A DNA stretch of 64,000 bases from Hymenobacter psoromatis (GCA_001596155.1 CP014771.1:4712001-4776000); one strand, 5' to 3'; numbered from the stretch's first letter, positions 25,796-34,958 are shown. Numbers and translations are program-made. The notes: generated from the letters alone by a model not told the origin.

Positions 25796-27262
25796 CTATC
25801 GCCCGTAGCTTATCAAATTCTCCACCATGCCCTTGAAAATGATGCCGTGAAAGGGCAGCACCGAATACCAATACAGGCGGCCCAGCAGGCCCTCGGGGCG
25901 GTAGGCGGCGAGCTGCTCCAGGGCGTGGCTGCCGTCGGGGTTGTCCACGATGCGGAATTGCAGCCACGCCTCGCCGGGTAGCTTCATCTCGGCATAAAGT
26001 AGCAAGCGCCGGGCGGCGGGGTCGGCCACCAGCACGCGCCAGAAATCGAGCGGGTCGCCGGCCCGCAGGTGGTTGGGCGAGCGCCGGCCGCGGCGCAGCC
26101 CTACCCCCCCCACCAGCTTGTCCATGATGCCGCGGATGCGCCAGAGCCAGTCGGTTTTGTACCAGCCGCGGTCGCCGCCAATGCGCCAGATATTGTCCAG
26201 CACCTCGGCCACCGGCCGCGTAAAAGTGCGCCGCTGCCGGTCGAAAAACATCCCGTTTTTGGGAATCTGAATGGCGTTCATGTAGTCGGGGCGCAGGGTG
26301 CCGCTGCTCATGGCATCGCTCCAGCTGCTCACCACCTCATTCTGCTCGATGCGCCGGAAGGCCAGCTTCAGCGCCTCGCGGTAGCCCATGCAGGCGTGCG
26401 GCACCACCCGCGCGATGCTGCGCGCCGGGTCCACCACGGTGTCGTTCTTGAGACTTTCGACCAGGCTTTGGGCCAGTGAAAACGAGGTGCTCGTGACCAG
26501 GTACAGCCACCACGACGAGAGCCGGGGCGTGAGCACGGGCACCGTGACTATCCAGCGCCGGTAGCCGCGCACGGCGGCCAGGCCCATAAGCATCTGCTTG
26601 TAAGTCAAGACATCAGGTCCGCCCAAGTCGAAGCGCTGGCCCAGGCAGGCGGGATTATCCAGCACGGCTTCGAGGTAAAACATCACGTCGCGGATGCCCA
26701 GCGGCTGGCAGCGCGAGTTAAGCCAGCGCGGCGTCACCATCACCGGCAGCTTCTCCACAATGTCGCGGATTATCTCGAACGACGCCGACCCCGAGCCGAT
26801 AATAATGCTGGCTCGCAGCACCGTGAGCTGCGCCGTGTGGGCGCGGCCCAGCACGTCTTCCACCGCGCTGCGCGAGCGCAGATGCACGCTCAGGTCGTGG
26901 TCGTTGGCAATGCCCGAGAGGTAGATAATCTGCCGCGCCGTGGTGCGGTCTATATACTCCGTAAAGTTTTGGGCCGAAGCCTGTTCCAGCTGAAAAAAGT
27001 TTTCCCCGCCCTCGCCGCTCATTGAATGCACCAGGTAGTAGGCCGCGTCAATATCGGGGGGTAGGGCGGCCAGGGTGTCGGGCTTCAGCAGGTCGGCCTC
27101 TAGCACCTGCACCAGCGGGTGCTGGCCTTCGGGCAGCGTGTCGGGCAGGGCGAAGCGGCGGGCATCGCGCACCAGGCACACTACCTGGTGGCCGGCGGCG
27201 GCCAGCACCGGCAGCAGCCGCTGGCCAATGTAGCCGGTGGCCCCGGTGAGCAATATTTTCAT
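25796..27262 (-). CDS. SDR-family epimerase-like protein with DUF2867 domain
   Basis: 488 residues from MKILLTG. The first about 300 residues are an extended/atypical short-chain dehydrogenase: TGATGYIGQRLLPVLAAAGHQV (NAD(P) binding), YYLVHSM, IIYLSGI and FDLGGPDVLTY. The C-terminal about 160 residues (WRVLVADPAARRLLLYAEMKLPGEAWLQF, LEQLAAYRPEGLLGRLYWYSVLPFH) are a DUF2867 domain, commonly fused to SDRs in Bacteroidota. Reaction unknown; sugar- or steroid-type substrates are possible by family. A frame continuing upstream to 27754 runs antisense through the next gene and is not part of it. Divergent from the DUF2911 gene with about 108 bases between. Confidence 0.85.
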   Translation of the reverse strand: MKILLTGATGYIGQRLLPVLAAAGHQVVCLVRDARRFALPDTLPEGQHPLVQVLEADLLKPDTLAALPPDIDAAYYLVHSMSGEGGENFFQLEQASAQNFTEYIDRTTARQIIYLSGIANDHDLSVHLRSRSAVEDVLGRAHTAQLTVLRASIIIGSGSASFEIIRDIVEKLPVMVTPRWLNSRCQPLGIRDVMFYLEAVLDNPACLGQRFDLGGPDVLTYKQMLMGLAAVRGYRRWIVTVPVLTPRLSSWWLYLVTSTSFSLAQSLVESLKNDTVVDPARSIARVVPHACMGYREALKLAFRRIEQNEVVSSWSDAMSSGTLRPDYMNAIQIPKNGMFFDRQRRTFTRPVAEVLDNIWRIGGDRGWYKTDWLWRIRGIMDKLVGGVGLRRGRRSPNHLRAGDPLDFWRVLVADPAARRLLLYAEMKLPGEAWLQFRIVDNPDGSHALEQLAAYRPEGLLGRLYWYSVLPFHGIIFKGMVENLISYGR

Positions 27263-27357
27263 GGGCGGGAAAGCAAGGGGTAGGAACGGGTCGGAACGCG
27301 GAGTAAGAACGTGAGAATAACGCACTTGTTTGCCGGCGCTGCCCCGCCGCTGGCCCG

Positions 27358-27365
27358 TACTTTTG
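27358..27365 (+). promoter_or_regulatory. -7 promoter element of the DUF2911 gene
   Basis: TACTTTTG matches TAnnTTTG and ends 5 bases before the ATG at 27371, again suggesting a nearly leaderless transcript. A TTTG at 27329-27332 is 25 bases upstream, a little too far for a good -33. Confidence 0.4.
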
Positions 27366-27370
27366 TGACC

Positions 27371-28243
27371 ATGCCTACTTCCTGCCCCCTCGCCCTGGCT
27401 GCGCTTGCCCTGCTGCTGGCCCCCGCCGCCCACGCCCAAACCCCGCTCACCGTGCCCCAGCCCAGCCCGGCCGTCAACATCCGCGAGGCGTTCTCGACCT
27501 CGTTCGTGGAGCTGAACTACTCGCGGCCGTCGCTGAAAGGCCGCACCGCCTTCGGCGGGCTCGTGCCCTACGACCAGGTGTGGCGCACGGGGGCCAACAC
27601 GGTTACCAAAATCCGCTTTGGGGAGGCCGTAACGCTGGGCGGCCAGGCCGTGCCGGCCGGCACCTACGCCCTGCTCACCATCCCCGGCAAGGCCAATTGG
27701 ACCGTCATTCTCAACCGCGACACGGCCCAGTGGGGCGCGTATGAGTACAAGCAAAGCCTCGACGTGCTGCGCGTGTCCGCCAAGGCCACCAGGCTGGCCA
27801 ACCCGCAGGAAAGCCTGAGCATCAGCCTCGAAAACCTGCGCCCCGCCGCCGCCGACATTACCCTGACTTGGGAGCGGGTGCAGGTGGCCTTACCCCTCGC
27901 CGGCAACCCCGACCCCATCGTGCTGGCCCAGATTCGGGAGGCCATGAAGGGCGAGAAGAAGCCCTACATCACGGCCGCGCAGTACTACTACAACTCCAAC
28001 CAGCCCGACCTCACGCCGGCCGTGGGCTGGCTCGACGAATACATCAAAACCACGCCCGCCTCGGCCTACTACGGCTACTACTGGAAGGCTAAGCTGCTAC
28101 AAAAGCAGGGCAAAAACCAGGATGCCGCCGCCGCCGCCCGCAAGTCGCTCGACGCGCTCGGCACCAACAAAAACGAAATCGCCCGCGCCGAATATACCCG
28201 CCTCAACACGCAGCTGCTGAGCGAAGTGGGGGGTAGGAAATAG
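27371..28243 (+). CDS. Exported DUF2911 protein
   Basis: 290 residues with a signal peptide (MPTSCPLALAALALLLAPAAHAQ). The DUF2911 domain follows: PAVNIREAFSTSFVELNYSRPSLKGRTAFGGLVPYDQVWRTGAN, where the SRPxxxGR and WRTGAN parts are characteristic, then TFGEAV-like strands and WTVILNRDTAQWG. The C-terminal about 100 residues are helical (a TPR-like repeat, AYYGYYWKAKLLQKQGKNQDAAAAARKSLDAL). The family is periplasmic and very common in Bacteroidota; no biochemical role is known to me. The ATG at 27371 is chosen because the signal peptide and promoter fit; an upstream GTG at 27311 does not. Confidence 0.87.
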   Translation: MPTSCPLALAALALLLAPAAHAQTPLTVPQPSPAVNIREAFSTSFVELNYSRPSLKGRTAFGGLVPYDQVWRTGANTVTKIRFGEAVTLGGQAVPAGTYALLTIPGKANWTVILNRDTAQWGAYEYKQSLDVLRVSAKATRLANPQESLSISLENLRPAAADITLTWERVQVALPLAGNPDPIVLAQIREAMKGEKKPYITAAQYYYNSNQPDLTPAVGWLDEYIKTTPASAYYGYYWKAKLLQKQGKNQDAAAAARKSLDALGTNKNEIARAEYTRLNTQLLSEVGGRK

Positions 28244-28372
28244 CCATCTTGCCCGGCCGGGCGAGGCTATCAACTTCAACGCCAACCAACTCGTATTCAA
28301 AGAGTAAATCAGTAGTTTTTAGCTGCATATTACTAGAAAGTCGGCTCCCTGTCATTCTTTTCTGCCCCGCTT

Positions 28373-28888
28373 ATGTCCGCCTCTGCCCTCCTGCGTGCTA
28401 CTGTGCTGTTAATCATCGGCTTATTCTTCCTCTACGCGGGTATTTTCAATCCGCACATGATGAACGAAGGAGCCACCAGCGCGCCCACCGTCAGCGAGGG
28501 CACCAGCCGGCTCTTTGACCTGGCGGTGGGGGTAGGCGGCGTGCTGTTCGGCCTCTGGGTAATCCGGCGGCAGTTGCGCAACGCGCCCCAGCCCCTGGTG
28601 TTTGGGCCGCAAACGAGGGTGCCGTTGGCGCTGGCCGGGGTGTTGGGTCTAGCAGCGGTCGGGTATGTGGTCTGGCATAATGCGCACCAGACGCACGTGC
28701 CACCCACCCGCCACGAGCAGCCAGCCAGTCCCGCCCCTGCCGCGGACGCCGGCCCCGCGCCGGCTCCCGCACCCTTGCCGCCCACTGCTTCAGGTGAGGA
28801 GCCAGCATCAACCCCCGGCCCGTTGCCGGCTGCCGTGCCGCAGGCGGGCGGCCCCGCGCCGGCTCCCTTGCCGCCTACTGGCAAGTAG
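28373..28888 (+). CDS. Small inner-membrane protein with Pro/Ala-rich tail
   Basis: 171 residues: three membrane segments (about 8-28 LLRATVLLIIGLFFLYAGIF, 46-63, 85-103), then a low-complexity tail of Ala-Pro-Gly (about 115-171). No family recognised. The last 18 codons and following bases (28836 on) lie within the block that is repeated at 30777, so a copy of its C-terminus remains as debris there. Convergent with the SUKH gene, whose stop is 31 bases beyond its own. Confidence 0.6.
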   Translation: MSASALLRATVLLIIGLFFLYAGIFNPHMMNEGATSAPTVSEGTSRLFDLAVGVGGVLFGLWVIRRQLRNAPQPLVFGPQTRVPLALAGVLGLAAVGYVVWHNAHQTHVPPTRHEQPASPAPAADAGPAPAPAPLPPTASGEEPASTPGPLPAAVPQAGGPAPAPLPPTGK

Positions 28889-29365
28889 AGCCAGGTTTTT
28901 GCAGGGGGTAGGGGCCGCTTAGCGCGCGCCGCGCCACGCTTTTTTATCTTCCCACACGCGCCTCTGCAAGGCGTGCCCCAGCAGTTCTTCGGCCGACTTA
29001 AAGCGCTCGGTGACGGCCCCGCCCGCCCGCTCGTAGGCCAGGTAGGGTAGGGCTCCGGCGGCCGGTTCGTAGGCGTACAGCAGGCCCTGGTCTTCGGCCA
29101 GGTAGAGCCGGGATGCGGCGGCCGGCTCCGCCAGCCGCCAGGCCAGGTTGGTGGCCACGAAATCACGCACGCACACGGTGGGCTCGGTAACGAGGGGGTA
29201 GGGACCGCTGCCGTAGATGAGCAGGTCGTCCCAGTTCAGCCCGTCAACCAGGCGCAAAAACGTGAGGTAGCCGGCTGGCACGGGTAGGCCCAGCGCGGCC
29301 CGCGCGCGCGTCTGCAACGCGGCCAGGGTCACTTCGGAAGCTCGGGGCTGCAACACGGCTTCGTA
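28836..29365. repeat. Nearly identical direct repeat, copy 1 (duplication/gene conversion tract)
   Basis: Matches 30777-31306 at an offset of 1941 bases. Over the first about 490 bases I saw only a handful of differences (for example AAATCA/AAGTCG near 29159/31100); similarity then fades to the ordinary level of the paralogous genes. The tract holds the end of the gene at 28373 and the SUKH domain of the gene at 28919. Confidence 0.88.
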
Positions 29366-30721
29366 GGCTTGCAACCAAGGAACCACTTGGGCGAGGGTCC
29401 CGGTCAGCATTTTGTGCAGCTCCCAGCTGATATGTTCCTGGTCAATTTGGTCGAGCACGGCCGGGTCCAGAGAGGAGAGGGAAGGGCTCTGCGCTCGCTG
29501 GTCCGGGCTACCTCGGCTAATAGTAACGCCTAGCATGTCAATATAAGACTGTTCCATCCGAAATTGGCCGCCGCGCTCATAGAACAGAATAAGTGGCTCG
29601 TAGAGGTCGGGCAGGGCCAGTGCCCGCACGGCGGGGTAGTTTTTCAGCGCTTCCCAGTGCACATAAAACCGGCAGGTGCTGTCTATGTGACGATTAGCCA
29701 GGCGTCGGCTGTCTAACTCCTTATACAGGGTAATTACCTCTTCTTCCAGCGGGTCGGTCCTGGGTTGCTCGTAGTCCAGATGTGCATAGCCGGGCAGCGT
29801 GCTGTCCACTGCGGCGGGTACCAGGTTTAGCCCGTGGACGGGTAGCGTGAGCCGGGTCGCCGCGTCGAACCAGGGCCAGCCAACTTCACCCAGCTCAAGC
29901 GCCACCAGCGCCGCCCGATGCAGATACTCTTGCATCAAGGCTATCTGGGAGCCCAGGCGTTCGTGGTCGTCGGACTGGTTCCACTCGATGTTATTTATGC
30001 GCACGAGAGCAGCCCGCGCGGCGGGGAAGTCCAGCACCGGAACCGGCAGGTAGTCGAGGACCTCAAGCCCGTTGGCGCGGATGCGCTCGGCGTCCTCCGC
30101 GCTGGGCTCCGGCGCGGCCTGTCGCAGCAGCTCCAGAAACCGATTTAGCAGGGTGCGGGCCATCGTGCCGTCCACGCGGACCAGCGGCGGCAGCAGCTGG
30201 CTGGCCAGGTAGAGCTGGCCCGCCAGCTGGGTGCGGGACAGGGCCCTGCTCACGGCTGGCCCCAGCTCCGCGGCCAGGGGCGGCTCCAGGGCCAGCAGGG
30301 CGGCTTTCAGGCCCGACTCAAAAAAGCACGGGCCGTACAGGGCCAGCAGCTTGCCCAACACGCGCAGCTGCGCCGGCCGCTCAGTTCCCGGCGCAAGGCC
30401 GTAGAGGCCCACGGCGCGGGCCATTTCGTCGTACCCGTTGTCGTAGCCCCCCATTGGATGCGGGGCCAGCGCCAGCCGCTGGTCCACGCGCCCATCTATC
30501 AGCTGTTCCAAATGCCGCAGGCCCTGGGTATCGCCCCAGGCCGTGAGCACCAGGGCCGCTTGGTAGGCCAGGTACTCATCGGGGCTGCCTAGCAGCGCCC
30601 GCGCCGGGTTCAGGCGAGCGGGGGGCACCGGGGCTAGGCGCTGCACGCCCGCGAGGCCAACGACGCGGCCGGCGTCATCCTCGTAGAGTAGGTGCTGGAT
30701 TTCGGCGGAGTAGAGCGGCAT
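28919..30721 (-). CDS. HEAT-like protein with C-terminal SUKH (SMI1/KNR4, YrhA-type) domain, copy 1
   Basis: 600 residues. N-terminal and middle parts are helical, repeat-like (LRVLGKLLALYGPCFFESGLKAALLAL, SRTQLAGQLYLASQLLPPLVRVDG, GLEVLDYLPVPVLDFPAARAALVRI) and suggest HEAT-like repeats. The last about 140 residues are a SUKH superfamily domain: ALGLPVPAGYLTFLRLVDGLNWDDLLIYGSG, typical of SMI1/KNR4 YrhA proteins, which in many bacteria act as immunity proteins against polymorphic toxins. No toxin is next to it. It is a tandem paralogue of the gene at 30860, with an identical C-terminal 136 residues but a diverged rest. Cytoplasmic; no signal or membrane segment. Function inferred only from domain. 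Confidence 0.72.
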   Translation of the reverse strand: MPLYSAEIQHLLYEDDAGRVVGLAGVQRLAPVPPARLNPARALLGSPDEYLAYQAALVLTAWGDTQGLRHLEQLIDGRVDQRLALAPHPMGGYDNGYDEMARAVGLYGLAPGTERPAQLRVLGKLLALYGPCFFESGLKAALLALEPPLAAELGPAVSRALSRTQLAGQLYLASQLLPPLVRVDGTMARTLLNRFLELLRQAAPEPSAEDAERIRANGLEVLDYLPVPVLDFPAARAALVRINNIEWNQSDDHERLGSQIALMQEYLHRAALVALELGEVGWPWFDAATRLTLPVHGLNLVPAAVDSTLPGYAHLDYEQPRTDPLEEEVITLYKELDSRRLANRHIDSTCRFYVHWEALKNYPAVRALALPDLYEPLILFYERGGQFRMEQSYIDMLGVTISRGSPDQRAQSPSLSSLDPAVLDQIDQEHISWELHKMLTGTLAQVVPWLQAYEAVLQPRASEVTLAALQTRARAALGLPVPAGYLTFLRLVDGLNWDDLLIYGSGPYPLVTEPTVCVRDFVATNLAWRLAEPAAASRLYLAEDQGLLYAYEPAAGALPYLAYERAGGAVTERFKSAEELLGHALQRRVWEDKKAWRGAR

Positions 30722-30776
30722 GTCGCAGACAGAATTAAGTGAAAGTATCCACGCGGCAGCCGGCGAACCCCAATAA

Positions 30777-30833
30777 TGCCGCAGGCGGGTGGCCCCGCGC
30801 CGGCTCCCTTGCCGCCTACTGGCAAGTAGAGCC
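30777..30833 (+). pseudogene. Duplicated 3' fragment of the small membrane protein gene
   Basis: Repeats the last 18 codons and stop of the gene at 28373 (PQAGGPAPAPLPPTGK and the TAG) but has no upstream part. It was carried along with the duplication of the SUKH gene and marks its left border. Confidence 0.7.
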
Positions 30834-31306
30834 AGGTTTTTGCAGGGGGTAGGGGCCGCTTAGCGCGCGCCGCGCCACGCTTTTTTATCTTCCCACACGC
30901 GCCTCTGCAAGGCGTGCCCCAGCAGTTCTTCGGCCGACTTAAAGCGCTCGGTGACGGCCCCGCCCGCCCGCTCGTAGGCCAGGTAGGGTAGGGCTCCGGC
31001 GGCCGGTTCGTAGGCGTACAGCAGGCCCTGGTCTTCGGCCAGGTAGAGCCGGGATGCGGCGGCCGGCTCCGCCAGCCGCCAGGCCAGGTTGGTGGCCACG
31101 AAGTCGCGCACGCACACGGTGGGCTCGGTAACGAGGGGGTAGGGACCGCTGCCGTAGATGAGCAGGTCGTCCCAGTTCAGCCCGTCAACCAGGCGCAAAA
31201 ACGTGAGGTAGCCGGCTGGCACGGGTAGGCCCAGCGCGGCCCGCGCGCGCGTCTGCAACGCGGCCAGGGTCGCTTCGGAAGCCGGGGGCTGCAACACGGC
31301 CTCATA
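30777..31306. repeat. Nearly identical direct repeat, copy 2
   Basis: Second copy of 28836-29365; see there. Its left border falls in non-coding DNA upstream of the start of copy 1 of the SUKH gene. Confidence 0.88.
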
Positions 31307-32695
31307 GTCGTGCAGCCCGGTGGCCGCCTGGGCGAGCAGCCGGGCCAGCATTTCGTCCAGGCTGCGCCGGGTGTAGTCCTGGTCGATTTGGTCGAGGGTG
31401 GCCGGGTCGAGGGAAAGGGGCGAAAACTGAGCAGCCTGGGCGGAGGTGCTTCTACCCGTCATGGTACTGCCGAAGTCAATGTAGTCGCCGTGCTCCATCC
31501 GAAACCAGCCGCCGCGCTCGTACAGCACAATGAGCGGCTCGTAGGGGTCGGGCAGGCCCAGCGCCCGCACGGCGGGGTGGTGCTTGATGGCCTCCCAGCG
31601 CAGGTAATAAAAGCAGCTTCGGCGCATGTGATACGTAAGGTGGCCGGCCGACAACCGCTGCGATAAGGCAAGTACCTCGTCCTCCAGCGGGTCAACGCCG
31701 GGACCCCAATACGCCGGCTCATCTTCGAGGAGCGAGTAGCCGGGCAGCGTATAGTCGTACACATCATGAATTGGCTCCGGACCCGCGCTCCCATCCTCGT
31801 CCGTGTCGGCCAGCCAGGCGGCGGCGTCGAACCAGGGCCAGGCTACCTGGTACGAGCGAAACTGCCGGACTGCCTCTATCACCAGGCCCGCCCGGCGCAG
31901 GTACTCGCGCATCAGCGCCTGGGCTGACCCCAGCCGGTGGTGGTCAGGCTCGCCCCACTGGATGTTGCCCACGCGCGCGATGGCGGCGCGCACGGCGGGG
32001 CGGTCCAGCGCCGAAACCGGCAGGTAGCCGAGGGCTTCGAGCACGTTGGCGCGAATGCTATCGGCCTCTCCCGCGCTGGGCTTCAGCGCGGCCTGCCGCA
32101 GCAGCCCCGGAAACCGGTCGAGCAGCGTGCGGGTCGCCGCGCTATCCACGCGGGCCAGCGGCGGCAGCAGCTGGCTGGCCAGGTAGAGCTGGCCTTTTTC
32201 CTGGGTGCGGGCCAGCGCCGCGCGTATGGCGGGCCCCAGCTCCGTGGCTAGGGGCAACGCCAAATCCAGCAGGGTGGCTTTCAGGTTCGACTCAAAAAAG
32301 CACGGGCCGTACAGCGCCAGCAGCTTACCCAGGACGCGGAGCTGCGCCGGCCGTTGGGCCTCCGGCGAAAGGCCATACAGGTCCACGGCCCAGGCCATCT
32401 CGTCGTACCCGTTATCGTAGTCCCAGATTCGGTGCGGGGCCATCGTCAGCCGCTGGTCCACGCGCCCGTCGATGAGCTGCTCCAGGTGCCGCAGGCCCGT
32501 GGCATCGCCCCAGGCCGTCAGCACCGAAGCCGCCTGGTAGGCCAGGTACTCGTCGGGGCTGCTCAGCAGTGCCCGCACCGGGCCCAGGCGGGCGGTGGGC
32601 ACCGGGTCCAGCAGCTGCACTTTATCAAGGCCGATGACGCGGCCGGCGTCATTTTCGTAGAGTAAATGCTGAATTTCCGGCGAGTAAAGGGCCAT
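30860..32695 (-). CDS. HEAT-like protein with C-terminal SUKH domain, copy 2
   Basis: 611 residues from MALYSPEIQHLLYEN (the longer frame to 32779 adds 28 unsupported residues; the sister gene starts at the matching position). Same layout as the protein at 28919: helical repeat region then SUKH domain. The final 136 residues are identical to copy 1, while the middle differs in sequence and length (a QFRSYQVAWPWFDAAAWLADTDEDGS insert region near 310-340). This pattern, a constant SUKH end with a variable body, points to recent gene conversion or slow change by duplication. No toxin partner nearby. Whether both copies are expressed is unknown; about 138 bases separate the two genes and contain only debris. 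Confidence 0.72.
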   Translation of the reverse strand: MALYSPEIQHLLYENDAGRVIGLDKVQLLDPVPTARLGPVRALLSSPDEYLAYQAASVLTAWGDATGLRHLEQLIDGRVDQRLTMAPHRIWDYDNGYDEMAWAVDLYGLSPEAQRPAQLRVLGKLLALYGPCFFESNLKATLLDLALPLATELGPAIRAALARTQEKGQLYLASQLLPPLARVDSAATRTLLDRFPGLLRQAALKPSAGEADSIRANVLEALGYLPVSALDRPAVRAAIARVGNIQWGEPDHHRLGSAQALMREYLRRAGLVIEAVRQFRSYQVAWPWFDAAAWLADTDEDGSAGPEPIHDVYDYTLPGYSLLEDEPAYWGPGVDPLEDEVLALSQRLSAGHLTYHMRRSCFYYLRWEAIKHHPAVRALGLPDPYEPLIVLYERGGWFRMEHGDYIDFGSTMTGRSTSAQAAQFSPLSLDPATLDQIDQDYTRRSLDEMLARLLAQAATGLHDYEAVLQPPASEATLAALQTRARAALGLPVPAGYLTFLRLVDGLNWDDLLIYGSGPYPLVTEPTVCVRDFVATNLAWRLAEPAAASRLYLAEDQGLLYAYEPAAGALPYLAYERAGGAVTERFKSAEELLGHALQRRVWEDKKAWRGAR

Positions 32696-32811
32696 GAGAC
32701 GTAAGGACGTTGGTCGCCCGCCCAGACGCTGAGCCAACGAGGTGAACCGGCCGAAAGTAAGTTGCCTTCCCGAAACCAATCACCCTATTGCCCCAACCAG
32801 CTACGCGGCGG

Positions 32812-33258
32812 TCAGGAGAAAAGATAGCGGAGCAGTGGTTTGACCGCGGGAAAGGTAACGTGCATTATTTCCTCCAGAAAGTTGGCCCAGAGAAAGAACA
32901 GGGGCACTAACGCGCCAATGGCCGGCAGAAAGACGGGTGGCACGGGCATCGGGCTCCGCGGCGATTTGCCACGCCACGCCAGCCAGTGCAGCATCAGCGG
33001 CACGAACGTAAAGACGGCCGCGACCACCAGGCACCAGATGAGCACGACCGGCGATTGCCGCAGGGCCAGGAAAACGAGCAAGCCGACCGTCAGGCCTACC
33101 ACCAGTAGGCGCAGCAGCGGGGTAAAGCGCGCAGTAGCTTGCGGCGGCCGTAGCGCCAGGGCGCACAAACCGATAAATCCGCCCGGCAGCCCCAGCAGCA
33201 GCAGCAGCGCGACGGCCAGGCGTACCTTCTCCGGCCACTCAATAACCACGGCCATCAT
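32812..33258 (-). CDS. Small integral membrane protein
   Basis: 148 residues from MMAVVIEWPEK (33258; a second ATG is at 33255). Four membrane segments are visible: LAVALLLLLGLPGGFIGLCAL, LLRLLVVGLTVGLLVFLAL, VVLIWCLVVAAVFTFVPLML and VFLPAIGALVPLFFLWANF. The loops are short and basic. No family recognised. The frame continues to 33549 upstream but that part is compositional noise. It lies upstream of the SUKH pair on the same strand with about 116 bases between, so a shared transcript is possible. Confidence 0.55.
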   Translation of the reverse strand: MMAVVIEWPEKVRLAVALLLLLGLPGGFIGLCALALRPPQATARFTPLLRLLVVGLTVGLLVFLALRQSPVVLIWCLVVAAVFTFVPLMLHWLAWRGKSPRSPMPVPPVFLPAIGALVPLFFLWANFLEEIMHVTFPAVKPLLRYLFS

Positions 33259-33590
33259 GCTCGCCCGCTCGCTAGAGCAGCGTAGGTTCGGGCGGCTCGG
33301 CGGCCAGCCGGTGCCGCGCCAGCCGCGCCCAAGTAGCTGGCCGGGCCGGGCAACCGGCGGGCGGCGGCGAGCCAGGGCCCCGGCCGATGGAGTGCGAACA
33401 GCTTGGGTTCCATAGGTTGTTCCTAACGACGAATTGCTGGTTTGGTTAAGGCCAGCGTAGCAAACTGCCGGCTTGCGGATGAGGAAGTGGAGGCTCTGGG
33501 CTGCCTGTTGCGTGCGCCCGGCGCGCCCGGCGACCCAGAGGCAGCCCAAATGGGTTTTTTACCGTAAAGCTCCCGTCAACTCTCTCGCTT
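33259..33590. other. Gene-free divergent promoter region
   Basis: 332 bases between the minus-strand membrane protein and the plus-strand AAA gene. It holds an inverted repeat GGGCTGCCT / AGGCAGCCC (about 33498-33547) followed by a T-run shortly before the AAA gene. No clear promoter consensus. Confidence 0.45.
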
Positions 33591-34955
33591 ATGCCCGCCA
33601 CCGACCCGGCCCTCCAGCCCCTGCTCGACGCCCTGCAATTTTCGCCCGACAACCTGCCCCTGCGCCAGCACCTGGGCGAGCTGCTGCGCCAGGCCGGCCG
33701 GCACCAGGAAGCCGAAACGCTGTACCGCGACGGCCTGCATCTGGCCCCCGCTACCCCCGCCCTTCAGTTGGGCCTGGCTGAAGCCTACTTTGCGCAGCGC
33801 AAAACCTCGGCCGCGCTGGTGGTGCTCGAAGAATTGCTGGCCGCCGGCCCCGCCAGCGGCCCCGCCTACCTGCTGCACGCCCGCCTGCTGCTCGATGAGC
33901 AGCAGCCCGCTGCCGCCCATGATGCCTACCAGCAAGCGCTGCGCCTGGACCCGCACCTGGCCGACACGGCCCTGGCTGCCAAGCTGCAAGCGGCCGCGCC
34001 GGCGCAGCCGGTGGCCGCGGCGGGCCTGGTGCCCCCGCCGCCGGCCCCCGCCGAGCAGGCCCGCCTGCTGGGCCTCGAAAAACCGAAAATTACCTTCCGG
34101 GACGTGGGCGGCATGGAGGCCGTGAAGGAGGAAATCCGGCTCAAAATCATCCACCCGCTGCGTTTCCCTGATTTATATAAAGCCTACGGCAAGGCCACCG
34201 GCGGCGGGCTGCTGCTCTACGGCCCGCCCGGCTGCGGCAAAACCTACCTGGCCCGCGCCACGGCCGGCGAGGCGCAGGCCAACTTTATCAGCGTGGGTAT
34301 CGCCGACATTCTGGATATGTGGCTGGGCAACAGCGAAAAAAACCTGCACCAGCTCTTCGAGCTGGCCCGTTCGCAAACGCCCTGCGTGCTGTTTTTTGAC
34401 GAAGTAGATGCCCTGGCCGCCAACCGCCACGACCTGCGCCAGAGCGCCGGCCGCACCGTCATCAACCAGTTTTTGGAAGAGCTGGACGGCGTGTCGGCCT
34501 CCAACGAGGGCGTGCTCATCATGGCCGCCACCAACGCGCCCTGGCAGCTCGACCCCGCCTTCCGCCGCCCCGGCCGCTTCGATAAAATCGTGCTCGTGAC
34601 CCCACCCGATGAACCCGCCCGGACCAGCATCCTGGAAATTTTGCTTCAGGGCAAGCCGCTAGCGGCCGGCGTAAACCCGGCCGCCGTGGCTGCCCGCACC
34701 GCCAGCCTCAGCGGGGCCGACCTCAAGGCCGTGGTAGATGCCGCCGTGGACACCCGCCTGCGCTTGTCCATGCAGAGTGGCCAGCCGCTGCCCATCGAGC
34801 AGAGCGACCTTCTCGGCGCGGCTAATACCATCAAGCCCAGCACCAAGGAGTGGTTTGCCACCGCCCGCAACTACGCGCTCTACTCGAACGCGGGTGGCCT
34901 CTACGACGACATTCTGGTGTATCTGGGCCTGAAAAAGCCGGAGGCCGGCAGCTAG
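33591..34955 (+). CDS. TPR-AAA+ ATPase (CDC48/FtsH-type AAA core)
   Basis: 454 residues. Residues about 1-135 are TPR units (LGELLRQAGRHQEAETLYRDGLHLAP, LLHARLLLDEQQPAAAHDAYQQALRLDP); a Pro/Ala linker; then an AAA+ module from about 165: DVGGMEAVKEEIR, Walker A GPPGCGKT (211-218), pore-loop region, Walker B VLFFDEVD (to 273), sensor 1 region MAATNAPWQL, and the second-region-of-homology arginine finger in FRRPGRFDK. The classical AAA subfamily (proteasomal/CDC48-like) remodels or unfolds proteins as a hexamer. No protease domain is present, so it would be an unfoldase/adaptor machine. The next gene starts 3 bases after the stop and encodes another TPR protein: the two are surely co-transcribed. 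Known to me only as a conserved Bacteroidota gene without an assigned role. Confidence 0.85.
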   Translation: MPATDPALQPLLDALQFSPDNLPLRQHLGELLRQAGRHQEAETLYRDGLHLAPATPALQLGLAEAYFAQRKTSAALVVLEELLAAGPASGPAYLLHARLLLDEQQPAAAHDAYQQALRLDPHLADTALAAKLQAAAPAQPVAAAGLVPPPPAPAEQARLLGLEKPKITFRDVGGMEAVKEEIRLKIIHPLRFPDLYKAYGKATGGGLLLYGPPGCGKTYLARATAGEAQANFISVGIADILDMWLGNSEKNLHQLFELARSQTPCVLFFDEVDALAANRHDLRQSAGRTVINQFLEELDGVSASNEGVLIMAATNAPWQLDPAFRRPGRFDKIVLVTPPDEPARTSILEILLQGKPLAAGVNPAAVAARTASLSGADLKAVVDAAVDTRLRLSMQSGQPLPIEQSDLLGAANTIKPSTKEWFATARNYALYSNAGGLYDDILVYLGLKKPEAGS

Positions 34956-34958
34956 GCC

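Noticed and set aside
27265..27754. N-terminal extension of the SDR/DUF2867 protein
   Set aside because: The added 164 residues lie antisense to the DUF2911 gene and lack any family pattern; MKILLTGATG is the normal N-terminus.
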